Assembly: GCF_000150275.1 (NCBI RefSeq)
Contig: NW_002060949.1
Span: 2,477,836 to 2,541,835 of the forward strand
Direction: 5' to 3'
Length of the DNA stretch: 64,000 nucleotides
Source: Trichoplax adhaerens
Taxonomy: Eukaryota; Placozoa; Uniplacotomia; Trichoplacea; Trichoplacidae
The notes beneath the pieces were generated by a model. It had not been told where the DNA came from and searched no databases. It saw only the letters and a program-made list of their open reading frames with translations. Positions 17,700 through 30,853 of this stretch are shown piece by piece. A program made the position numbers and the translations under genes. Each line of letters starts with the position of its first letter. Position 1 is the first letter of the stretch.

Positions 17700-18610
17700 G
17701 CTTTCTTTCCCATGTACAGTAGTGTACAGTCAGTTAGTACTGCATATACTGTACACTTGTACAGTAGGGCAGTCACTGCAGGCATTCGGTACTGTAAGCG
17801 TGTACTGTATGAAGTCAGCACTAAGCCCCGGCTGACATCATGGCCCATGGACATGAGATCGTTTGGGAGTACTGTACACTGTACACTGTGCACTGTACAC
17901 TGTACACTGTACAATACACCCTTTACAGTACGTATAATAAACCCCATTGTCACCCCCTGAGTACAGTAGAGTAGGTAGAGTAGAGTAGAGTAGAGTACAG
18001 TACAAACCAAACTCACTACAGTACTTTACACTGTACAGTGTACAGTACAGTACAAGCTTTCGGGGGGTGACAAAATTGGGTTTGTACAGTACAAACCCAA
18101 TTGTCACCCCCTGAGTAGAGTAGAGTACAGCAGAGTACTGTAGAGTACTGTACATGTACAGTACAGTACTGTAGAAGAGTAGAGTAGAGTAGAATAGAGT
18201 ACAGAAGAGTACAGTACAGTACTGTACAGTACAGTACTGTAGAGTAACAGTACAGTACTGTAGAGTACAGTACAAACCAAACTCGCTACAGTACATACTT
18301 TCAGGGGGTGATTTTCGGATCGGATTTCGGATTTTATGTAGCACTTTCAATCGGATTAAATGTTTAGTCGTAGTGGGGTTACAATACACTACCCCTGAGT
18401 AGAGTACAGTACAGTACAGTAGAGTACAGTACAGTACAAACCAAACTCGCTACAGTACATACTTTCAGGGGGTGACAATTGGGTTTGTACAGTATAAACC
18501 CAATTGTCACCCCCTGAGAAGAGTAGAGTAGAGTAGAGTACAGTACAGTACAGTACAAACCAAACTCGCTACAGTACATACTTTCAGGGGTGACAATTGG
18601 GTTTGTAAGG
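17700..18610. repeat. Array of foldback (palindromic) repeats in a TACAGTA-rich matrix
   Basis: Several copies of a composite unit: a GAGTAGAGTAGAGTACAGTA tract, then a block with core ACCAAACTCGCTACAGTACA, then an inverted repeat with arms GGGGGTGACAATTGGGTTT and its complement around a GTACAGTA centre. Inverted repeats lie at about 18064-18111 and 18468-18515, with partial arms at about 17941-17960, 18300-18312 and 18588-18607. The linking block recurs at about 17999-18040, 18271-18304, 18436-18470 and 18553-18588. All minus-strand ORFs across this stretch are repeat read-through. The hairpin-forming arms suggest a miniature foldback element or a palindromic satellite, placed between the divergent small membrane protein and SMAP genes. 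Confidence 0.88.
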
Positions 18611-18925
18611 GTTGTACAGATAACTGGAACGAAAAGCCGTATGGGTTGAAGCTTTCGCTTTTTTTTCTCTTGCCATACTGTATCAGATCTGGTACGGATG
18701 CAACAGCAACCGCTATAGGCCACAGTGTATCAGTTAGACCTGCCGTCAGTAGCCACAATGGTGGATAGGATTGCATCCGTAGCAAGAACCAAGGCCCACC
18801 GTCACTGGCGTACTACGCTTGCGCGAAGGACAGGAAATCAACCGATTACAGTACTGTACTTGCGATCCGTGGCGTTGGAGTTGGATATTTGATGCCTTGT
18901 TGAAAATCGACAATCGACCATTTTG

Positions 18926-21900
18926 ATGGCAACTCGGGCAGAAAGGGATAAGAAAAAGCAAAATGAACAGCACCATCGAATATTAACGGACTTGTTACGC
19001 GAACAGTGCAATAAAATATGCGCTGATTGTGAAGCGAAAGGTAAAAAAACAGATCTATTTTTATACATGGAGTTGTGCTAATGGATAGACATACGCGCAC
19101 TATAGACTGAGGTGCAACTTGTATAGTAGAGTGACTGGCTTCTCCTCGCTGATACAGACTGTAGTTCAACTGCTAGCCGTCAAGTTGGAATGATTCAGTG
19201 AAATATTGCATATCGAAATAAGTGTAAATTATACAAGAATCAACCATCCTAGACATTATTCCACATTGCTGGATACTTTGGTTGATCCTAGTCAATGATC
19301 GTAGCATCTATTTATGTCAAGATAGCAATGCAGGAGTAGTTTTACACTGAAAATAAACTGTCCATCCTTTCTGACTTGGAGAACAGTACCAGTACTCGCG
19401 TCATACCAATGTATCATACGAGTGGATAGCCTAATGAATTATAGACGCACAGTAGACTGTATATAACCATTTATGAACAAATGGTTTTTAGAATGATCAA
19501 GTTAATCGCAATTTTCATCTCTACAACTTTAGTTAATGTACAGTTGATCTTTTCATTGACCATTTAACCGTCCTTTCGTACAACACTTCCTCAGTGGATT
19601 TGTCTGATTTTTGAACTTACTGCTGTTATAATGACTGTAAGCATTGACTGTATACGACTTGGCGTCAATATCATAGCCCTATATGGACTTGACGATACTT
19701 TCGATACATTCTGACAAAGTGGATCGTTTTTACTTTCTTAAAATTGCTCGAAGAAACTTGATTCATCTACTGATGACGATGAGTCAAAAGTCAAGGCTCA
19801 AAACTGTGAATGATTGCTTGTTCAATCTTAAGCTGAATGAATTTCCCATGATAGTACAGAATGTTACACCGTGTACGTATGGTACGACCACCATAGAGTT
19901 TACCGTAGGATCGCTCTGATCGAGATCGATTGGCAGGTGTCACAATCTTGCGCTTTTTCGGACTAGCTAATCAATGGATGAAATCAATTTATTGTCGGTT
20001 AAAATTGACTATAGAATTGGTATCGACCAATGTAGTCCATGGATTAGCTCGACTACAGTACATTATTAGTAATTGATCATGGATCGATCGATTATAAACA
20101 TCATGACAAGTACAGTAAAATAGAAACTTGTCGAGAAGGAGTATAGGCTGTGAACAACATCCTTCCAGTTCAAGAATCATCCAATCTAACACTGCATTGC
20201 GGTGGACGATTACCACTGTACGCGTATGCATTTCTTTCATAAGTATCGTTCGTTTGTTTTTGTTTTACACGAATAGAAAGATACGATACTGCAGCCATGG
20301 TACAGCGTAATACGTGTGCAAGCTAGAAGAGTGTAGTACTAGCTAGTATCTACTACAGTGATACTAATGTACATCTATCGACGTGTACAAGCTTGAAAAA
20401 TTGAGCAGATAGTCTGCATAATTCGTTTACTCGATAACACCAAGGCTATCTCAAATAGTGGATAATTCTTTATTTTTAAAGTAATGATTTTTACTTATAG
20501 CAGGATCAAGCAGAGCACTCATATCTTACTATTGTAATTAACATTACATAAATGAATTACAATCCTTTCAAAAAGTGCTAACGATGTGAAATTCGAGGAA
20601 TAATAGAAATATGATGAAACTTGGTAAAATGCATCGTCATGCATTCATCTAGGAATAGTTCCTATCTATAGCAAATGTATTAGTGTTTGGTTAATGTTAA
20701 CAGCCTTTATAATACACCATCAAAAAACATCGTGTTGGTGTTGTACGCAATACTTGTAGTTCTGCGAATGTACAGAATTATAATAGCTACGTTATTCTTC
20801 AACTAAGACTCATTTATACTTTGCTACTAATTATAACTGACTCACGTGACAAAATAACCCAAGAAAATATTTCTCGTACGCGTAAAGTATACTACGAAGA
20901 TACGGTCAATAATAACAGAATGGTTAAGGAAATGATGATTAAAATATCGGCTGATTAATAATTACTTGTACGAATAATATAATGAATGAATTAATTCAGT
21001 TATGATAACTAGTCAATGTAAATTTCCAGCAATTTATTCCTTATATACAGTAGTGTATGTCAAGACGACTGTTGATTGTCAGTTTAAGACGATAGTAAAG
21101 TGTAGATTAACTACCTAAATTAAACATTGTACTAATTAACTAATAAGTAACTATAGTTTACGTTATTTTTAAAACGATTCTGATTAAAAATTGATACATT
21201 GTTTAATTAGGTCCAAGATGGGCGTCGTGGAATATTGGTGCTTTCATATGTATCCGTTGTGCCGGTATTCATCGTAACCTCGGTGTTCATATTAGCAAGG
21301 TGAAATCGGTAAACTTAGATTCATGGACTTCAGAGCAAGTTGCTGTAAGTAGAAAAATTTAGAATATTTTATCACCGCACCTAAAGAGGCTTCTATATTT
21401 TTATAATTAACCTACTTACTTTGTTCATCGAAATTTTTAGAATGTAGTTATCTCGTAGTAATAATCTATTTTCTATTTGTTATTATAATACAATATTGAA
21501 TGAGTGTGATATTCTTACTGGCCATTATCATTCCTAAAATTTCAATTTAGCAGTCTTAAGTATAGAGACAGTTATGCCTAAAACGCAATATTTTAAAGTT
21601 GAAATGTTAGATAGGCTTACTACAGTACTTTGTGGCAATATAAATTGTAGTGATTTTCATGGCTAGATCATTCATATTGTCTTCTAACATTTCCCCATAC
21701 ATACATTGTATAGAATATGGTAGAATGGGGTAACAGGCGTGTCAACAGATACTACGAAGCGAATATACCGTCTACGTTCACCCGGCCTTCATCAGACCAG
21801 TTGCGTATTATTGTTAATTTTATTTATCAATTAGCTATTTAAATTCATTTTATAAGGTCATCCATATGCATACTGTAAATAAATAATAGAGATGAGTTTA

Positions 21901-23337
21901 AATGAGACACTAAGTATCGCCAAATTTAGGTAATAGACGCGTATATTTTATTGCAGGGCGGCAGAAAATTTTATCCGCGCAAAATATGTTAGCAAACAGT
22001 ACGCTGGGCAAAAGTTACCAGAAGAAAATAAACCAAAGGTATCAATGAAAATTGCGCCTTCTGAATAAATATGATACCAGTTACTGTCATTGATCCACCA
22101 ATGATAATACATTTGCATAATTTTTGCTTGTATTTTTGGTATAGGCTACAAGTAAGACTGGGAAAACTACTAACCAGGTAAACTGACCTTCAGTATCTTA
22201 TATGTTGTTGTTTAATTTGAGAGCTATTACGGAACCGGCTATTATTCTTTTTTGAGATATCATACTTTGATGAAAATAACAGAGTGTAATAATCTATGAA
22301 ATTACTTTCTATTGCATTATTTAGAATACTCCAGCTGCTGTAGCGCAACATAAATCACGCCAAAGTTCCTCATCATCATCGTCTTCTGTTCAAGAACGAC
22401 AATCACCTGCCAAACGAGCAACTCCAGTACAATCTCAGAGTCCTGCCCCTAAGCCGCAGCAACAGTCCGCAATTGCTGATCTTTTGAGCTTAGATACACC
22501 AGTTCAGCAAGCACCAGTTCAACAATCTCAAGTAGTAAATGCACCTCCCCAGCAGGTACCTTCTAATACTCAACAGGCAATCCCATCGCAAATACCACAA
22601 CAGCCTCAAAATCAGCAACAAAATCTAATAAGTGAAGCAGCTTTATTCGGAACAAACGAACAGAAAGCAAGCATTGATAAGGACTCTATTTTATCTCTGT
22701 ATGGTAAAAATACTCAAACACCAGCCTATGGTGTTCCAGGTAAAATTTCTGTTCTGTTCACTAGCAATGTAACATTATACTGTATTGCTACGACTGTTTT
22801 CTACTATAGTAATATAACAATTATTTTATCTTAGGTGGTATAATAATGAGTCGGCCGCAAGTCAGTAATACAAACATGGTACAACAAGGACCTGGTATGA
22901 TGTATCAAGGTCAAGGTGGAATGCAGCAAATGCAGTATGGTAACAGGATGCAACAATTCCAGCCCATGTCTCAGGGTATGGGTCAAGTAAATCAAATTAC
23001 ACAAGGTATGAATCAAATGTCCGTAACTGGAGGAGCTGGTTTACCAAATCAACAAGCTATGTATAATACCCCCTCTGGAGGTGGTAACTTTAATATGCCT
23101 CAACAAAATCAATTTAATATGATGCGACAGCAACAACCAATGCAACAACAGTTTCAGCAAAATTTTATGGGACAATATCAGCAAAACCCCACTATGCAGC
23201 AGGCTCCGCTAATGCAAGGAAATCAGAGACCACAAGTGTACAATCAACAATTTGCAACAAACAACCAGGGTGGTATGTATGCTGGAAATCAGCAAATGAC
23301 TCAAGGGCAGACTTTAAACAATCAACTATGGAATTAA
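18926..23337 (+). CDS. SMAP1: SMAP-type ArfGAP (stromal membrane-associated protein), 7 exons
   Basis: GTPase-activating protein for Arf6/Arf1 in clathrin-dependent traffic (family knowledge). The single gene resembles both vertebrate SMAP1 and SMAP2, so the symbol is approximate. Exons 18926-19040, 21211-21344, 21714-21799, 21957-22038, 22145-22177, 22325-22739, 22835-23337 are in phase, giving about 455 residues. Exon 1 starts [20 protein letters not shown], very like human SMAP1. The ArfGAP zinc finger is CADC, 16 residues, CIRC, followed by [20 protein letters not shown], which carries the conserved catalytic Arg. The middle region has a clathrin-box match, LLSLD, and a DSILSLYG motif shared with vertebrate SMAPs. 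The last two exons encode a Gln/Met/Asn/Gly-rich low-complexity tail. Intron 1 (19041-21210) is large, with no gene recognised inside. Splice phases all agree. Confidence 0.95.
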
Positions 23338-24951
23338 ACTACTATTGCATCGCTATACTATTGCAATGATTGTTGTTACAGTATAAGTCCTTACTATCTT
23401 TAGTTAGAGCGAAAGATATTTACTGCATACAATTTTATCATTGTATTATTAGCTTCGTAATAATTAGGTAACATTTGATATCTTCACATGTACCGCCTCA
23501 TAAGTAATAGGGAATTTTAGGTTTCAATTGCCCGTAGGCTTTAGCTAATGCGAATAAAAATAAGTAGTGTAGCATACCATTACGTATCACGTATTTTGTA
23601 AATTGTTATATCTCTTTGTTGATATTCTGGTTGTGTTGTCCATAGTAATCATTTCAATTATTATACATTTATTAGTAAAGAAAAATTTTAGATAGCTCGC
23701 CTGCTACTAAAGTATCGTGATTTGAGAATTTTTACACTTTTCGTGATAGCGTGATAGTAGACATTCAGTTGGCTATTCTATTTTCACTGCACAGTGACCG
23801 ATACTATGTACGATTGTATTTTACGCTTCTTGAATTCCTAAGTATGATATGTTAGACAATTCAAATCTTAAAGAGGTATGTAACTGTAAGCCATCTGCTA
23901 AATTCGGTTTTTCTGATTTATTCAACTTGTAACCCATTCATCGTTGCTCAGTTCGTTGTCGATCAACCGATAATACACGATGCAAATCCTACTTGTGAAA
24001 AAATAATTGCCATTCAAGATGTACACATGTACAGCATTATATTTTTCATTGTCTTACAAGTCATTGTGCAGTTTATAATAAACTGGACGATGTAGTAGAA
24101 AAGGTATACTCTACGTATACAAAACAGTATATCATCTTAAATAAATTTAGCAAGCTACTTCATGTTCTCATGGGATATAATGTTATGTGTACGTTAAATT
24201 TTTAAGCTACCGTCATACTATAATTATAGGAAAAAGTTCAGAACGAAACAGTTGATTATTGATGTAACCACATTGTAAGATTCGGAAGATTTAAACATTG
24301 TTCATATAAATTTGAACTGATGCATAAAGCGATATGTTGATGAATTCACCCAGTGATTACATCATATGAATATTACTTACAACTGATGAAGGTCCGCGAA
24401 AATTACAGTTATAGTTTTAATAAAAACGAGTGGCATACCCATTTCATTTCTACAACCGTAATTAAATATAATTTAATCAAAGCTTGAATATTAATGCAAA
24501 ACTCGAACTACTCATTCTGTGATCTCTCTGAAGGCGTTCAAGACCAAAGAATCAAACATTTTCATGAGAATTTTATTTCTGAAAGTATCAATATATAATA
24601 ATAATAATCTATGCTCTTAAAAGAAAACTAATCAGATAAGAGCATAAAAATTAATTATAAATACATATATTTTAGCGGCAATTTATAATCTAATAGTGAA
24701 TATACTTTTAAAACGTTCATAAGAAATTATTGATTTATGGCTAGAATACGGTAATTGCTAATAGTATAACGGCAAAGAGCAGAGTTAAATATACATTTAT
24801 GTATGGATGTACGTATATATATACATATCATGGTTTATTAAATTCAAGCTTAACTTTTTTATAAAAATATTCCACGCGCTTTTTACATGGTGTATCTGAT
24901 AGTTTATGAGACCTCTTGAAAATGCAAGCAGCCGAAAATATACGTTCAGTA
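23338..24951. other. Intergenic between convergent SMAP and LTV1, no gene seen
   Basis: AT-rich DNA. A TTTATT near 24835 reads AATAAA on the minus strand, about 115 bases past the LTV1 stop, and is a plausible polyadenylation signal. I see no coding segment. Confidence 0.6.
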
Positions 24952-27900
24952 TTATAAAAGTGTCACCCCTTTGCTATGATTAGTATTAACCATGGACCTT
25001 TCCTGTGATATTTGCTCGGCTTTGAAGGCAACTTTTGTCGATTTCTTCTGTTGCCGTCTTACCTAATGGGGAAATAACATGTGGATATTATCGTAATTGA
25101 ATAGCCGGGGGGTATTAAGATAGCTGCAAAGGCTAACCTTTTTTTGTCCTTTAACTTCCAATTTTCTTCGTCGTTTCTCCTCCTTTGTCTCATTCTTACT
25201 TCTGGTAATATTTGTCTTGACTGTTATGATTTAAAAAGGCATATTAAAAGTACTCGTAAGTTAATATTACTAACAATTAATAAAACAAAATCAGTGTCAA
25301 TAGAGTTAATATCAACAATTTAATTTGCAAACAGTACCTGATACTACTTTCTCTTTAGGTGATTTTCCAGGTAAAACTCCTAATGGTATTCCAGTCTTTT
25401 TCGATAATATTATCTGAGGTTTATCAGATATTTTCTAAGTAAATAAAGTTAACCGTTACGGGAATTTATGTTTACATTTTTACAATATGCCATACGCAAT
25501 ATCAAAAAATACCGTACGTTTGCGTTCTTTTTAGGCGGGTTTGCAATTATTTTGGGGTGATTGTAAGCAGTTGAACGGGTTTCTAGTATCGATTCACAAT
25601 CCCATAGTTCACGTTTTTCTTCAACCTCTACCAATTCAGTTGATTCCTCACTATCTGACTCTGTACTTTCGGTTTCATTGTCATCATCTAGATCGATTTG
25701 ACTTTCTTCCATTATATCACGTGGTTCGGCGTTAGTTGGCTTTTTTGCATTAAGTGGACGACTTTATATTGTAAATAAAGTAAAAGCAAACTTTTAATCC
25801 ACTTAGTATGGTTTATAAATTGGCATGTTAATTAATCATACATTTAGGTATGAGCAAGGCTTAATTTTGTCATAGCCAACTTACTATGAATTATCCATTA
25901 GAGACACTTGTTCTTCAATTAATCTACTCAAATGTTGTTCAACTAATTCTCGCCTTTCATCACCAGAAATATTATCACCACTATCATCAGGAGCACCGAT
26001 TTCATTGTCTTCATATTCCTCCAGTATCTGCGAGAAAAGGTTTAAATGCGTCAAATCTGGAACAGCTGCTATTATCAATACTTATTCTATAATAACACTA
26101 ATAGCGCTAATATTGCAAATTTAAAGTACACATAAAAGAGCTTACGATCTCAATAAGTATACTCGTATATAAAATCAAAGGATTTCTACCTTGTCAAATC
26201 TGTCATCTAAATGAGTTAAACCTATAATTATAGATTAAAACACATTCAGGCGGTTATATATTTATTTAGGCCATCGAAAGACTTTTGAAAACATGTATTT
26301 TGGCAATGATCAGCTTATTAACAGTATGTCCTAACCTTCTCCTCGTCTTACAACAGATGATGTCAATGATAATCCGGTAAATTGTGAGACGTTATCGTCA
26401 TCAGCCATGGAATTCATACATTCGTCACTACCAAATGAATCATTTCTGTATCTTGACATATCATTTTCATTATCATCGTATCCCCCTTCGTCCGCGTCAT
26501 ATTCCGCTTCATCTACAACATCGGCCTATTTGTTAAAAAAATAAAGAATTCGATATACGTGTGGTTAGAAAGATGATATAAGTACATGACGTTAATGCTT
26601 TTTACAATATAGGATGTTTCTATTTTAAGTTCTAAATGTAATTTACTTTTCGCATGAAATCATCTTCCAATATGTTATCTGGATCATCGAGATCAAGAGC
26701 ATCATCTAACGCGGCTACAATATCTGGATCCCATTCTGGATGAAGTCCTGTTATAATTTAATGTTTATATATAGTAGGGCAATTTAATGATACATACGCG
26801 AATTACGATACTTATTTGATTTATCAAAATATATGACAATGAAAACTCTCACAAGGCCGACTAATAATATCACTAAGTTAGTAATTACGAATAGACTGAA
26901 TAGTAAAGGCTACGTACTCAGATTATCATTAAGAAGACATTTTCTAACTTCTAGTTACTACCTAGCAATGATATTGTAATCATAAGTTACCTTGCGATTC
27001 AAGACCACGATTCAGAAGACCGACATCATCTTCACGTTGCGACGGAAAGGCATTTGCCGGTAACTTTATTTTTGACTAACAGGGTAATGATTAATATTCC
27101 AATACGGCATAAGGTTAAATGCACGATATTCATTACAATCTAGCCATTAAATCTACTAGTAATAAGTCAAGCTCAACTAACCTTATTGGAACCGATGTAA
27201 ACAAAATCAACATTGTCACTTGAGGTTGTGGCTTTATCATGGCGTTCTTTAAGGTGCTGCATGTAGTTGTAATCGTCATCAAAATAGACACCATACTTCT
27301 CCTGTTCGTATACCCGAGCTTGATAATCATCCTGTAATAATAAACTTGAGGCATTAAAAACTATTAAGGCAAGATTAGTGCAGTATAGGAATAAATTAAT
27401 CCATCTATAAAACTTTGATCGATATGCCTTCTAGAATATTGGTCAATAACTAATAGCAATGATCATGTAGCAGGCAGTACTTTAAGTTCTCAACGACATC
27501 ATTTGACTCACTTATTACTATCATATAGTCAGTATACTACTGATGTATTCAGATTGCTGTAAAGGACGATAATGCAAAATTCAGCTAGTGCTTTTGGTAA
27601 TCTCATCAACAATTAGAGAATACACTGTACTTTGAGCTTTAACTATAGCAGGCTGCTAAACTGGTCGATCTCATTTGTAAAGATAGTAGTAGGAAATATG
27701 CAGCGATCTTGTAGGGTACTACAGGTTGTAATCAACAAGCAGCATGTGCACTTGTGCAGCCTATTTAGAATGCTACTCCTCATATTCGGTCGAGTACAGT
27801 ACTGCTATTACTAGATATAATTCTGCCAAATTCACTTTCGCCTCCAGATACAAAGAATCTACTGTACTGTAGTCAATACTTTAAGTAAATATGTTACTTG

Positions 27901-28364
27901 TATTGATTGATAGTGGAGATTGCTATACGAGTATATTATCATCCTATGGGCCTTCGCTGTATTTAAGTTTGGTGCATGTAATATTCAAATTCGATTCGAT
28001 ATAGTGTCGATGATCATGTTACTAGAACGCCGAGTTACCTCCTCCATCTTTGGCTGTCTTGTTTCTTCATTCTTGTCTGTATCAAACGGGTGTAAAACAT
28101 ATTGCGGTGCTTGATCATCGGCAATAAGTGGATCTCGCTGACTTCGATGAACAAGTTGGAATCGATAACCTTCTTTCTTGCCAATAAATGGCTTCTTCTT
28201 GCGACCCTATTTGAAATGATCGACATTTTGTTATGTCCTTCGATTACGCTTGTACATTCGACGCTTACAGTATATACCGGATAAAAGTTGCTACACTTGG
28301 AAAAGTACAATCGCATAGTATTCTACTTGGATATCAAGTCATCTATCTTAGATATACATACCAT
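24952..28364 (-). CDS. LTV1: LTV1 ribosome biogenesis factor, 12 exons, first coding exon is only the ATG
   Basis: LTV1 assists cytoplasmic maturation and export of the 40S subunit (family knowledge). Exons 28362-28364, 28039-28206, 27182-27331, 26991-27075, 26647-26747, 26336-26525, 26190-26206, 25885-26027, 25518-25761, 25338-25434, 25138-25220, 24952-25062 give about 463 residues (human about 475). Landmarks: GRKKKPFIGKKEGYRFQLVH, QRDPLIADDQAPQYVL, EKYGVYFDDDYNYMQHLKE, EWDPDIVAALDDALDLDDPD, ILEEYEDNEIGAPDD, LWDCESIL, and a C-terminal KVAFKAEQISQER helix, all matching LTV1 in order. The start ATG at 28362-28364 is followed at once by a GTATGT donor, and the next exon begins GGTCGC, giving MGRKKKPF. 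A 17-nt microexon lies at 26190-26206. The C-terminal exons are highly acidic and then basic, as in the family. For exon 9 I chose the GTACGG donor because only it keeps the frame. Confidence 0.95.
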
Positions 28365-30131
28365 ATTGAACTTTTATAAAGTCTACAATTCTCTAAATCC
28401 CTTCAAAATCGACAACAAGGTGGAAAGTTAATTTCTCCGCATGCGATCCAAGCTGAAGTTTATTTTGTACAGTACAGTACCCACCGTCACCTCACAATTA
28501 ATCACGTCATCCACGTCTGTAACAACAGTACGGGTGACGGTAATGAGGAGTCCGTCAATCGTGGATTGCATCTGTAACTCGGTTAGGCTGACTCGCATAA
28601 AATGTCACGTGGTCTTATGCTGGACTTCAATGTGGCCGCAGAATGCCCAAATCTTCAGTACGGTGCTTTACAGTATAACAACTCAAACATGACTTTGCTC
28701 TTGAGTTCGTTTGGTATAACTAGGCATCTGGAATGACTCATCCATCAGCTACAGTACTACGTACTGTCAGGTTCTACAGTACCTTAAAACAGACGACTGT
28801 CAACAGTACTGTACACTGTACAGTATTAGTACAGTTACAGTACGATAGTTACAGTACAGTACTGTACGCGAGAAGGCTAGTCAGCTCATAGCAGGGATAT
28901 CTACTGTACACTGTACAGTATACAGTTTGAGCCAGCTAGGCAAAGGCAAAAGGATCAAATCGAAGGCTGCCAGACCTGAGCACAAGAGCACGTGGAGAAG
29001 AGATTAGTCTTCCCTTTGGCGTTGATAGTGGCATCGAGAGCATGACAAGTGCGATTATTCAGCACTTGTCGATGTAAAGAGAGTAGATAAAGGACGACTT
29101 AAACTTTTAAATCAACAAACTCCAAATACAGAAGAGAACATGCTTGATTTTTCGCCGTTTTCGATTGGAGAAAGTTGAGAAACACAGATGGGAGGATCTG
29201 CACCATGTTGGTAAGCTTCGGATAAAAGTAGATTACAGATACTGAATTTAGTATCGGCTATTACAAATAGACATGCAAAAGTCATCATACTGGCCTGACA
29301 CTTACTAGGATGAGAAGAAAAATAAAATATAACTTTCGTTCTTCTGAATCGAATGATTGTAATTCTTAATTCTGATACTTGAGCTTCACAAGGCTATTGC
29401 TAAAAATGGCTGTTTTTATTACCAGTATGGTAGCTATGACACACTCTTCAATTGCATGCTCATGATATTGAATTAATGATCGTAATCGTTTATCTATTGT
29501 CGGACTGATGATTTGGAATCCTACGGTAGCAATCACCTGAAGAATAAAGATATCATGGTCTTGTCATCGCTGTTTAATGGATAAACTACTCTTATACTAC
29601 CAACCTATCAACCTGCCAGAAAAACAAGATTGCCCTGCTCTCACATGTCAGATGGCATGACATCGTAGCAAGAGTAAATAATGCGGCACAGTATCGACTG
29701 AAGATAGGAATGGGATGGACGATGCACTATACGTCAACATCAAGTTTCTTTCTTTGATTAAGAAAATTTTGGGTAAATTGATTGTTATATACTTTTACAG
29801 TATACTCGTATACTCATAGCCAATCTATCTAGAATTATAATTCTACCGTAGTTATAAACCCGTTCGTAAAAAACATGTATTACTAGTTATTGTAGTTTGT
29901 TTCATAATACAGTACTGTATATCGTTGCTATGATGCAAATGAATTTCTTCACCTGAAGATCACCGTGTCGATTAATAATCGAGCTTTTTAAAACTGAGCA
30001 ACGTCGACATTATACATCTACTACGTCAAAAGTGTCAGACTGAAATTACTGGTATGGCTAAAATGTAAATGTATTAATTGCCTATATTTCTCTATATTCA
30101 ACTTTGCTATCATCAGTTAAAAATTACTAAA
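28365..30131. other. Intergenic with GTAC-rich repeat patch, no gene seen
   Basis: Upstream of LTV1. At about 28741-28925 there is a dense cluster of TACTGTACAGTA-type words, including CAGTACTGTACACTGTACAG at 28804-28823. The open frame at 28441-28692 shows no family signature. The rest is unremarkable AT-rich DNA. Confidence 0.6.
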
Positions 30132-30853
30132 ATGGGTAGGACGTATCCGTACACGCAACACTGTCCAGCCATTAAAAAAATGGTAAGTCTACTGCTTTAA
30201 ATTATTAAAATTAGAGTGAAAACTTTTGGTCAAGCTTCATTGATGACATACAGTATATATTAGACAGAATGCTATATGACGATTATTTAAGTCTCTGACG
30301 AAGCTTAGCAGTAAATATATCCAACATCCCAAATGACGGGCCATTGATAACTTTTTACTACTGAATTTTATCCTATAATATACCTGTTTTTATAATTGTT
30401 TGCAGGCTGTAAACGACTGGGCGATTGCGAATGATTTAAAAGCAAGTACAAGTAGCCTTATGATGGTACGTGATACAGTACTCGTTGAACTATTTTAGAT
30501 AAAATCTAAACATATATATATATATATATCAATATTGTATTAGTTATTTCTGAATGTACAGCTTCGTATAGTGTTATCAAAGTGAGTGGCTGATGATTTA
30601 GCTTTGGTACTGGGCACGGAGTTGATTTACAACTTGTATCCAGTATCACACTAGTTACATTGAATCGTATCAATGGTGAAATTTCGCTAGGGGCCATCTG
30701 ACACTATCCGTACATTCAATGAATACATTAATGCTTTAGAATTTTGTGTATAAAAGCAATTAACGTACTGCGTGTTTTTAGAAAATTGGAAATATGGCGT
30801 TCCTCGAGCGCGCTGAGACTCTTTCGAAAATGAAAATTCAGTTATGTGATTGA
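30132..30853 (+). CDS. Possible small gene, 3 phase-0 exons, about 60 residues
   Basis: Three short segments can be joined with canonical GT..AG borders, all in phase 0: 30132-30182 (starts MGRTYPYTQHCPAIKK), 30406-30465 (NDWAIANDLKASTSSLMM) and 30782-30853 (GNMAFLERAETLSKMKIQLC, then stop). The product would be a short, mostly helical protein, compatible with a small coiled-coil subunit, but I do not recognise it. Chance alignment of short exons is a real risk: support is only splice-site quality, matching phases and the amphipathic pattern. An AT microsatellite sits at 30511-30530 in the second intron. Confidence 0.35.

Noticed and set aside
17620-17720. Short minus-strand frame MGKKAPYYSLIQ...MADKISSNG as first exon of the small membrane protein
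   Set aside because: No acceptable GT donor lets it join the next exon in phase.
17615-18785. Overlapping minus-strand ORFs rich in Tyr, Cys, Thr, Leu and Val
   Set aside because: They read through TAC/GTA/CTG repeats and the foldback array; composition is repeat-driven and no motif is seen.
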